Origin: Mercenaria mercenaria | Taxonomy: Eukaryota; Mollusca; Bivalvia; Venerida; Veneridae | Direction of reading: 5' to 3' | Length of the DNA: 64,000 nt | Assembly: GCF_021730395.1 (NCBI RefSeq) | Contig: NC_069377.1 | Location: forward strand, 46,702,501 to 46,766,500 | Shown: positions 11,001 through 23,000 of the stretch, piece by piece | Layout of the letters: the number at the start of each line of letters is the position of its first letter | How positions within the stretch are numbered: position 1 is the stretch's first letter | Notes under the pieces: model-generated | The model's input: only the letters and a program-made list of their open reading frames with translations | Told to the model about the DNA's origin: nothing | Databases searched by the model: none | Translations under genes and position numbers: made by a program

Positions 11001-14000
11001 CTATTTTTACCACCAAATAACAGGTGCATGTCCCTTCCTCTCCCAGTGAAGAAAAAGTCCCAGGTATTTCTGTGATATTCCATACCCCACAGAAATATTC
11101 ATGTATCTCCTGTTGTAATTATGCATTTTCTTTGATCAGTTATCTGATGGAGCTTGATAATAAAGCTTATTTTCTTGGAACAAAAAAATGGGTGCTTCAT
11201 CATTTCTGTCCTAGAAGACTGTGGGATTATGACATGAGTTGGCCTCAAACCCACAACTTACATGTTGGTGTACACATCCTCTGTTAAACTGTTCAGTCTT
11301 CTCCAAACAAGTTTTGAGACAGAATAATTTATCTTCAGTCTGCTTGATGAGTTGTGGAGACAAATCTTACAACTCAGGTATACTTCAGACATATTATTAA
11401 TTTCAACCTGCATTTATTTATGGACAATTAGTATGATGTTAAAGCATGCTTGTTTTAAAAAAAGATGTTGTCTACATTATAATATACTTGATGGCACCAG
11501 AGGTCTTCTTTTGAGAAATCAGTCAGACTGTGTTTGATCCAGTCAGGTTGAATAATGAATTATGTAGAGGTTTTAACTGGACCTGGTGATAATTTGACCA
11601 AATTATGATATTCGAACAAAGAAAGTTAAACTGTATGTTATTTTTGTTTCTTTCCTTCAGAATTGTTACATTTTTCAAATTTTCTCATTTCAGGCAAAGA
11701 TTACTTTCCAAAGTATTCAATAGCTGGAGGCTATTCATTCAACAAGAAAAGTCTCGGAAGAGACGATCATATGACAAACAGCTGGTACAGCTAATGTCCT
11801 CGGCATCAACGGTGTTCAAGAAAAGATCAATTACTCCAGGTGTAACTGGACTAAAAAATCTTGGGAACACTTGCTATATGAACTCAGTTCTCCAAGTACT
11901 AAGGTATTTAGACCTATTTAACCTTTACCCTGCTAAATTTCTTAAAAGGACTGGTCCATCATTCAATTTGGGCAATGCCATTTATTATTCAAAATGGTAT
12001 TCACTGAAAATTTACTGACTGAATAGCGAACAGTGCAGACCATAATCTTGGTCTGCACTGGTGGCAAAGGCAGAATCAATTGCTGCCAGCAGGCTTAGGG
12101 TTAAGTACACTTATACTAACTTACTTCGATAGTTGCTTTGTAGCATGACATTGAGGATTCTTGAGCAAATTCTTCAATAACAACAACAACAGTATTACTT
12201 TTAAGATGACTGACAATGATTGTTACACCACTAGTGCTTGGAACACAGTACCTCATAATGAGGAGCCGATACCTTGCTTACTCCAACATACCACCTGTTT
12301 TGTAATTTGTAGAATAATGTTAAAAGTATGTCAGTTGAATTTTAGTTTTACAGGTTTTAGTTTCAATTTTCACTTACCAACAATTAACTGGAAAGTTTTG
12401 AGATGCAGGTATTTACTTATTAATAAGGTGGTATAAGACATTGATTGTATGAATTTTTGTTCACTGAAATCTTCAAAGATTTCTATCTTTTTTAATTAAG
12501 CAAATTTGCCTTACTTTTTGATTACATGATTTGATGTTTTTTCCTTGCAGCCATATTGATGCATTCAGAGACTTTTTCCTAAAAATGAAATACAGCTTTG
12601 AAGCAAGCTCAGATGGTTCCCCTCTTGTAAAGAGTGTAGTGGCACCAAAACCAGCAGTTGTGACACCAGCTGCTGCTAAACAATATGCAAGACAGACAAC
12701 TGTGGAATGTTTTCAGGTAGGTCTTATTTTAGCAGGCGTCAATTTTATGAGCCATGTCACACCAACAGCAAGAAGTTTCAGCATGAGGAACATCGGAATT
12801 TTCTTATGTAAACACATTGGCATGGCTAGTCTCATACTACAGTCATTGGGGAATTGTATAGATAATTGACTGAAATACAATTTTCCTGGCTACTACAATC
12901 ACATGAAGATATTCAATATGTTTGATATATAAAATATCTGATGTTGAAAAACTGTAGATATGCTGCAAATTTGAAAGCTGTTGCAGAAGTTTGATTGTTA
13001 AAAGAACATTAGAAATACTTCTTGTGATGTTTTTTAGCTCACCTGAGCATGAAGTGCTCAAAGGTGAGCTTTTGTGATCGCCCTGTGTCTGTCGTCCGTC
13101 GTCAACAATTCGACTGTTAACACTCTAGAGGTCACAATTTTGGCCCAATCTTAATGAAACTTAGTCAGAATGTTACTCCCAATAAAATCTTGGACGAGTT
13201 CGATATTGGGTCATCTGGGGTCAAAAACTAGGTCACCAGGTCAAATCAAAGGAAAAGCTTGTTAACACTGTAGAGGCCACAATTATGACTGTATCTTCAT
13301 GAAATTTGGTCAGAATGTTAATCTTGATGATCTCAAGGTCCAGTTTCTATGTGGGTTATGTAGGGTCAAAAACTAGGTCACCAGATCAAATCAAAGGATA
13401 AAGCTAGTTAACACTCTAGAGGCCACATTTATGACCATATCTTAATGAAACTTGGTCAGAATGTTAATCTTGATGATATATAGGTCAAGGTCATATCTGG
13501 GTCAGGTGGGGTCATAACTAGGTCACACAAAGAGAAAGGTAGAGGCCACATTTATAACCATATCTTAATGAAATTTGGTCAGAATGTTAATCTTGATGAT
13601 CCCTAGGTCAGGTGGGCGATACAGGGCTTCATGGCCCTCTTGTTTTAAAAGGCATACCGTAAAATGATTTAATTTCTTGGTTTTGGTAGAAGGTCTAAAG
13701 TAAAGTTCAAAATTTAATATTCAGAGTAACTGATATAGTAGTACTTAATTTGCATAAAATGTGAAATTTTTCGCAGCATTTGATGTCAACTGGAGGCCAG
13801 AAGCAGACGACACCAAAGAAGAAATTGAAGGGTGGTTTGAATGGTGGGTCGGCACAGTCGACTAGTTCACCTGTCAGACAACAGCTCATCTGTGATGTAG
13901 AATCTCAGGGAAATCAGGATAATAATGTGTAAGTAGTGTGAAGTAAGGATGCACGGGGCTTTTTATCCTTACACAGCTGGGGTCATTAAAAAGCATCATC

Positions 14001-14005
14001 CCCTG

Positions 14006-14055
<50 letters not shown>

Positions 14056-17000
14056 CAAATCGTGCAGTTTTCCCCCCTAAAATTTGATTAACATTTCAAT
14101 TTTAGCTCCTCTTTTTCCATAGACAGCTAGTTTTTCCCCAAGTGACCATTCTCATTTATTAGAGGTCCGTCATAGTCGGGGACAAACCTCTGATTTATTT
14201 CTGTCATTTAATTGATGAGCATGATGACTCACTATAATTCTATAATTGATCTGCCGATTTGAAAAAATAAGCAGCATTTCTGAAAACTACCTGCTTACAA
14301 TAAATAAAGGGGATGCAAAAGGACTACAGTTGATTAAGATTTATAACTCTTTATTTGAACCAGATATTTATGTAATGTAAACAGATTTAAGGTACTGGCA
14401 AAATGTGATAGAGCTTCAATCAGGGAACCATGGTTGAGCTTGGTTTTAAAGGAATGCAAATAACAGACACAAGTTCCTTGCCCTCTTTGGGGTAAAACCC
14501 TAATCTACTTATTCTGTGGGAAAACTTAGGGTATAGTTTTGCAGTATGTTGTAGAAAATAAATTTTCATTTCCATTTTGTAGTTTCAGTCAGTATTGAAT
14601 TTGAAAACACTGCATGAATATACAGAAAATCACCACAACCCTGACTAGAACACACAGCAAATTACAATATTGAATGATTAAGATTTATACAAATGTGTAA
14701 TGTATTACTGTATGCAAGCTTTATGAAATTGTTACAGGTCTTTAAGTGGAGAGTTACACGGGTTGTTTCGTGTGTTATGGTCAGGGAAGTGGGCTCAGGT
14801 GAGTCCCCATGCCTTCCTGAGGGCAGTATGGCAGGCTATTCCAATGTTTAAAGGCTATGCACAACATGATGCTCAGGAATTCTTGTGGTAAGTTTTAGTG
14901 TATAAATTATTGGCAAGTAAGGTAAAATGCAATAACTTAATATGGAGTTCTGTGGCCTATTGGTAAAGGTTACTTGCTTTGAATCTGTTGCTGTCACTAC
15001 TCTGGGTTTGAAACCTGGCTGTGGGCTTAAAGAGTTGTGTTACATGAGTTTTATAGCTAGCTTACTTAAGGTTGGTAGTTCTACCTGGGTGCCTGTTTAT
15101 GCCTGAATTTCAAACTAGATTGCTAAAGGTTGGTAGGTCTATCAAGGTGCCCACCAGGCCTGACTTTTCCGGCTAGCATGTTGAAGGCCAGTAGTTCTGT
15201 CTAGGTGCTGCACATGTTTTCTTTTCTAGCTAATCAGTGGTTCTGTCTTGTAGCCTGCCAGTGCCTAGCTTGCTGAAGGAAGCTTGTTCTATTCTGGTGC
15301 CTGCCTGTGCTTTTTGTGGTAAAGGTCTGTAGTTCCATCCTGGTGCCTGCCCATGCCTGAAATTACATGAAGCAGGACACCAGGGGTCAACCAATAACAT
15401 TGAAGCTAGAAAATTGCCAGATCTACATGTACGATTATTGATTTGATATATTTGTTACCAGTGATACATGCATTTGCTAGAAATATGTTGAAGAATTTGA
15501 TTTTATTGAAAACACGTAAACCTGGACTGAAATTGATTTTTGACACTTCCAAACCAAAGCTGGAAATTCCCAGGCATGAGAGTTTTCTTTCATGCTAGAT
15601 CCGTGTAAATTCTTGTCCGCGATGTAACTTCAACATTCATAGGGGTGATTTGAAAATGATGTGACACAAATTAATGTTAACCATATTGAGAAGTTGTGTC
15701 GCACTTAAGACCCGGGTCTCTCAGGTCAAGGTCAAATGATGTGTGATTGTTTTTCGTGTACGCTTCGGATGCATTTGTCACTAAAAGTGACAGCTCTTGT
15801 TCAATACAAAATATCAGTTAGACTATTAATTGTCACTTCAAGAAATCATAAAATGACTGAATATTAATTTTATAGTGAATGACAAAAGCAGGAACTAGAA
15901 TTTTAATTTTTATCACAATGTACTAAATATTCTGTTTAATGATAGATATTATGTATATTTTAACACATTGTGTTGGAAGGGCATTCTGTCACATTGATTT
16001 AATATCAAAGAAAACATACAACTTACGAGTTGAAGTTTGCTGTATCTTTCACAGTGAGTTATTGGACAAGATACAGCGTGAATTAGACGGTACACCAAAT
16101 CAGCCATCCTCACAGCTGCTTGACAGCCTGTTTCAGGGACAGCTTGTCAGTAGGGTATAAACAGATGTTTTTTATCTTTAAGTATTTTAGTCATATAGCT
16201 GTTAGATCCACCTTATGTTTGTTGTCCTTATGAAGTTGACTCTAGATTCAAATGATTTCTTTGAAACTGCTGCAATAATTTTCTACAAATATATGTTAAG
16301 CTTCCTTTATGAAGCCCACAAAAGCTTGTTAAAATTATTATTTCAAAGTATAAAAAAAGCCAGCTTCTTCAAAAAATGCAGCTGCTTAATGTGAGGTATT
16401 TAAAACATAGCATGTGCTAGTTATCCTCTATCAGTTTTCTTCAAGTTAAGGGTTCAGTGGCTGTAACAAGATTCTGTGTTTGTCACTGCTGTAAAGCCTT
16501 GCTGTTTTTCATGTTGGAATGTAAAGGCAAAAATTGTTGAGATACATGCATAAAGAAGTTAACCTTTACCCTGCTAAATTTCTATAATGAAAATGAAATC
16601 TGTGTTGGTGCGCCGTAAAACCCAAATAAATAAATAAATATTCAATTTGGACAGTACCATTAACAGTGAAAAGGGGTGCTAACCAAAAAGATACTGACTG
16701 AATGGCGAACAGTGAAGATCTTTATCAGACTGCACAGTTGTGCAGGCTGATCAAGATCTACACAGGTTGCAAAGGCAGAATCAAACGTGTCCAGCATGAT
16801 AAGGGTTAATCAATAATTTATATTCTATATAAATTTAATATTGAATACTGTGCATGTTGCATGAAAGGTTTCATTTTGGTAATGCTTGTGATATATGTTG
16901 ACTTATTCCATCCTTCAGGGAGTGGGCCTCCCTTGCTAGGTGGTTAAGGTTGCTGACTGAATCACTTGCCCCCTTTTGGCTGTAGGTTTGAAACCTTGCT

Positions 17001-20000
17001 TAAGGTGTAGGATCTGTGTGAGGAAGCCATCCAGCTACCTTACGTAAGTTCATTGATTCAACCAAGTGCTGGCTCAAACCTGCAATAATGCCTTGAGAGT
17101 AAAGCGAGGTCACGAAAAGCTGCAAAGTTGCCATATGACATATAATTGTGTTGATGTAATGTTACACCCCACGAAAAAGAAAACAAGCACAAAATTGCCT
17201 TCATGTTTGATTTAGCCGACAATTTAAGTTTGATTTAGCCGACTGTTTAAGTTGGATTTAGCAGACAGTGTAAGTGTTGTTATTGTGATTGACAGGTACA
17301 GTGTCAGGCCTGTAGAAACGTTACTGAGACATTAGAACCCTACATGGACCTATCTCTAGAGTTCCCAAACAGATATCAGATCACCAAGCAGAATTCAAGA
17401 GTTGCAGAAGACATTTGTCATATTACAGGTATCATACTGTTCATTAAATAGATAAAAAAAAGTAATGACCCAAACAGATATCAGATCACCAAACTCAATT
17501 CAAGAGTTGCAGAAGACATTTGTCATATTACAGGTATCATACTGTTAATTAAATAGATAAATACAAATACTGATACCCGCCTGTGATGAAATGATGCATA
17601 ACATCCAGGGTCTTTTTCAACCATCAAAGCTGGAAAGTCGCCATATGACCTATGATTGTGTCAGTTTGATGTTAAACCCAGCAAAAAACAAAACAAAGAA
17701 AATTGTGTTATCTGTCACAATTTGACTGAACAATTCATAGCTGTTGGTAAAATTTCATAAGAACACTGTAGAAACATTCAGTTAAAAAATTTCTCAAAAG
17801 CAGCTCTTGTTGATAGCGATGTCAGAACAGTACCAGAGATAATACAGGTAGTGTGATAGCGATGTCAGAACAGTACCACAGATAAAACAGGTAGTGTGAT
17901 AGCGATGTCAGAACAGTACCAGAGATAATACTGGTAGTGTGATAGCGATGTCAGAACAGTACCAGAGATAATACTGGTAGTGTATTAGCGATGTCAGAAC
18001 AGTACCAGAGATAATACAGGTAGTGTGATAGCGATGTCAGAACAGTACCAGAGATAATACAGGTAGTGTGATAGCGATGTCAGAACAGTACCAGAGATAA
18101 TACAGGTAGTGTGATAGCGATGTCAGAACAGTACCAGAGATAATACAGGTAGTGTGATAGCAATGTCAGAACAGTACCAGAGATAATACTGGTAGTGTGA
18201 ATAATTCAACATGAACCAAAGTTGAAACATTTGTACGTACAATGATGCAAAAAATGTTGTTTTATGCAAAGATCTGATATAAATATTTATGAATTATATA
18301 AAGGAAACTTTATTTTCACAGAAATGTTAGCCAAGTTTACAGAGGAAGAACATCTAGAAGGGAACATATATGCCTGTGAGAAATGTAATAAAGGTACTGT
18401 GCACTTTACTGTTATTATTTCTGTGTGAGAATATCTTTCAAATGAAACACTACCTACTGTTGTAATGGCTGTGTCTCATTGTGAGACACATTTCAAGTTA
18501 TAAAAAATAGTTTGGTGACCAGTCTCGAAGGAGTTTTGAACTAAGATATGTAGGTTAGAAAGATTAGAATAGGATAAAAAGATAAAACAGGAGAAATAGA
18601 TTTTTCTTTAAAGTTTCATAGACTGCTGTATTTATTTAAGGTCGCAGTAAATCAGGGACAGTTTACACGGAGGCAAAGAAGCAGCTCCTCATCAATGAAT
18701 TACCACCTATACTCAGGCTTCATCTGAAGAGATTCAGGTAAGATGGCAGCACCATGATACAAGTCACGTAACTCAGTGTTGTTTTAATGACATATTTGGT
18801 CGAGACAAAACTGTTTCTTTGTAGAGTAAATGGTTAGGGTTTAAAAAGGCAATGCGTAACCTTTTGTCAATGACTATAGAAATATTTTCATTTGTTTGTT
18901 ATCAGAAATACTGTGATATTATATATTTGTGGGAATAAAATTGATGCATGAGGAAGCCATCCAGCTGGCTTACGGAAGGTCAGTGGTTCTACTTGTGTCG
19001 GTGCGACGTAAAACCCAACAAAACAGTAACAAAAATTGACAAAACCACAAAATTAACAACAGTTAGTCCCCAAAAATATTTGTCAGTAATTCCAGGAAAG
19101 CAACACAGCTAATTTAATGTGAAGAGTCTCTGCCAGTGGTTAAAAGATCATTAGTTTGATCACAAGCAGATATATATAATCCATGATGAATTACCCACAG
19201 ATACTTTGCCTTAAACACAGTTTCAGAGTTCTGCTGAGGATTTCAGCATGATGGGCCCATGGCCCATCTACCTTGAAAACATGGGGCCATTCTGGAACTT
19301 TTTGGGCCATTCAAAAAGAATCAAATTTTACATTTAAAAAACTTTACCTTTGTTATAAAAAACTTTACCTTTCTTATGCTTTAAAAAGTATAAAGTTTTT
19401 TAAATGTAAAGTTATACACAAAGTACATGTCATTAATTCTCTTTTCCTTATAGCAGAGCTACCGGCGCCGCAAAGCGGTGCCGACAGCGCCGCATTACGG
19501 TTAGACGTGTGAAAAAGAAAATGAATAGAGAGATCTAACTGTGTAAACTATCGAGTTGAAAATTCGTGGTACTTTTTGGCATCGGTGTTGTTCGGATTTT
19601 TTCATGTGTACTATGTACATAGTAATTAATCAGTAAAGACGTCAGTAGACGCTTACTGTTTACGGTTGACAAAAGCGTCTCGCTTACTGCTTTGAATATA
19701 GATAAAATTGTAAATGAGCGTTTGATAATAAGAAATTAGTGCTAAATACATTTTCTAGGAAGAAAAAAGAAATAAAATACAATAATTTCATTTTGAAACG
19801 ACTTTCGTCACGCTGCCATTACTGAACTTAATTATATATACTTATGTTTGTCCCGATGACGTCATAACTCCACAGTGGTGTAGTGGTTAGCGAGTTCGCG
19901 TTGAAATCCAGAGGTCGTGAGTTCAAACCTCACCTGGACCAGATTTTTTTTAATATTATTATAAGTTTTGAAAATATTGTATAGCTAAAGTCATTCATGT

Positions 20001-23000
20001 GAAATTTAACAAGTGTTTAGTTTTGATGTCAGGTTCCAATGCAGTGCTTGTGCAGTAGTCGGGAGACATAACTTTAAAAAAAATAGCTTTAGAATCATAA
20101 TATACAGGCATTGAACTGTGAAAAGCAAATAATGCTCTTCTTCCCGTTCACATATATTTCGTCCGTTAGCTTTAAAATCACTAACCATAGATTATGAAAA
20201 TAAAAATAAAACTATTGGCGATGAATTATCAATAAACATCAGAAAGGTTCTTACTGCCATCCCTATTCTCTAGTGCTAAAAGATTAACCATAAAAAAAGC
20301 CATGGATTGTGAACTTAAAAGTTCTGTAAATAAACAGGTGTTTTCGAGAATTTCGGCAAACACCGTTTTTCTCTAGGTAATATTCTGATCATTAACTTTT
20401 AAAAATTGCTAGTCTTTTGGGTTTAAAACAAGCTTTGTACAGTCATGTAAATGATTGTAATTTTCCCATACCAGGCATCTTTTATAGCAGTTTTTTTTTA
20501 CTAAAAGTTGGACACATTCTTCCATCCAAAAAGAACCAAAATTTGACAATAATGACATTTAAAAGAATTACAATAGTCATTTCCAGGATTACGTAAATTC
20601 TAATTTCTATTAATTTTGGAACTGGAACATTAACTTTTTACATTAAGTCCTCATTGCCAAACATTTACACGCAAAGAGACAGAATTCCTTTGGCTGTTGG
20701 TGTGATGAGATTCTGTTAGGTTTGAAATTTTCAAGATTCAAGCTTTTCAATTTGAAGGAGTTATCATTTGTGACTGGTTTCCAGTATGATAATAATTTAT
20801 GTAAAATTTTTGATGCAGTACGTTTTAAGAAGAATAACAGAAATTATTCAATTACGTTTTTTTTTTCTTTATCTTGGTGCCGATTTTAATCTATATCGAA
20901 CTTTCTTTTGATTATATATAGAATATCTTTCAAGTTTTCCCATGTCAAGAATTAATCTTGATGCAGTCTAAAACATGCATTCAGAAATCATGAATTATCA
21001 TTAATACTTATAATTTTAATAGATCTAATAGAACATAAACTTCCAAAACGAATCCATAATTCCAGATAATTCCAACATCACTCCTTTAATTTTTAAGGGC
21101 ACTGGTGATTTTTCAAGGGAGCTCTGCCTTTTAGGTAGCACCTAATTTCATATTAACTTAACCATGTATGCTCAACCAATAAGTTCTTCTGAAAGCTATG
21201 CTTGCCAGACGTTTTACTCTTACTTTTTCGCTTTACGCAAATTACTTGACTGGGTGGGGGTCAGATCAATCTGTGATTCTGAGGTTGTTGTTTAATGTTC
21301 AGCGATATCTATAGTTAAATCATCGCTTTTGTTCAATGTATCATTTTTATTTGTATTTTTCCCCAGTGTAACGAAAGTCTAGTTCATTTTCCTAGGGGCA
21401 GGAGGACTGAAAAATTTGTGCATAATCGCTTTTCCTTTCAGTGCGGTCGCCATTTTGATACAATCATGGTGCAATTATCACGACACATTATATTTTCAAT
21501 CTGTCGCAGTGATCTCCCCTGGAGGTATGTCCATCTACCGTGCAAGACTGGCAAACTAGCTATCATTATCGGGTTTTGAGTTTCAGATTTTCTGGCGCAC
21601 CAAAGGTCCACCAACGCAAAATTTGGTACGCCATTCATATTTTTTTTCGCGCCAATGGTGCAAAAACGCAGCCTCGGCAGAACTCTGCAGTTTGACTGCT
21701 GTTTACAAACTTTAATATTGAAAATGGTGGTGTATAAGATTTGTAAGTAAATATATTTGTATGAACGATTTTAGATGGTCCGGCCGGATCCATAGGGAGA
21801 AGATCAGTACACATGTGGCTACAGATGAACTCCTAGACCTGAAACCATTCTGCTCAAACAACATAGATCCACAACCACAGTATCGTCTATTTGGTGTCAT
21901 TATTCATCATGGTAGAGGCTTTGGTTCAGGACACTACACAGCTTATACTTGGAACAAAGAAGCAGGTACATCGATTTTTTTTTCAGGTTTATGACATAAC
22001 ACTTTCTACACTTCACAAGATTTTGGTTCGGGACACTTCAGAACTAATACTGGAATCAAAAAAGCATAGATATGTTGATTTTGTTTCTAAATTTTGGACA
22101 GCCTTACAAAGATGCTACAAAATTGAAATCTATGTTCAGAACACTGTATACACCTTTAAAAACCCGAAACTAACAGGTAAGTACAATTACCTGGTTTAAG
22201 GAAATAAATTGATACTTTTCTAGATTTGTCTGAGCATAAATCTTGCCAGGTCCATAACTTTGTCTTTCTTTGTCAGATTTTGAAATACCTAACATAAATT
22301 ACCACCATATCAGGATGGTGTGTCATATGTAAGATACATACCCCTAGCTCAGAGGTAAAGGTCACAGTTAGAGGTCAAAGTTAAGCTTATATTCCTTGTT
22401 TGGTCTACAACTTTTATAAGCATGCATAGATATTCAAGAGACTTTGTTCAGACCAGTACCATAACAAGACAGCATGTCATTCAAAGACCCAGACCTACAT
22501 CAAAGGACAAAGTCACATTTAGAGGTCAGAGATTTTTTATCATTTTTCTAGTCTGCTCTATAACTCTGTTTATAACCGATGGACACGTACAAATTTCTTG
22601 CTTACAAACTTCGGTACCTAACGGGACTCTTAAAACTCTTAAGGAAGCTGTGGTTGATACCCCTTTTAATTGTAATTCATAGAATTTTTTCTGCATTTCA
22701 GAGTCATGGGTTCATTGCAATGATTCAAGGATGATATTATCAACAGTGAAGGAAGTTCTTACAGCTCAGGCCTATATTCTCTTCTATAAAGCAGAGGTTC
22801 CGGAAAAAGTTGAAAAACCAGTCTCTCTTACATCAGACTGTAGCACAGAAACTGTAGAATACAGTCTAAAATCAGAGGACACAGTCTGTTATCCAGATGT
22901 GGAAGGGTATAATGATGCCCCAGTTCTGACATCATCAGTGTCATCACCAAAATCTTCACCAATGCCAAAATTATCTAGTGTACAATCATTAGCTTCATCA

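Noticed and set aside
17812-18200. CRISPR-like array
   Set aside because: The units are contiguous 43-bp repeats without unique spacers, inside an intron of a eukaryotic gene.
19872-19944. Functional tRNA gene
   Set aside because: Boxes A and B and the T-arm are good, but the acceptor and anticodon stems do not pair.
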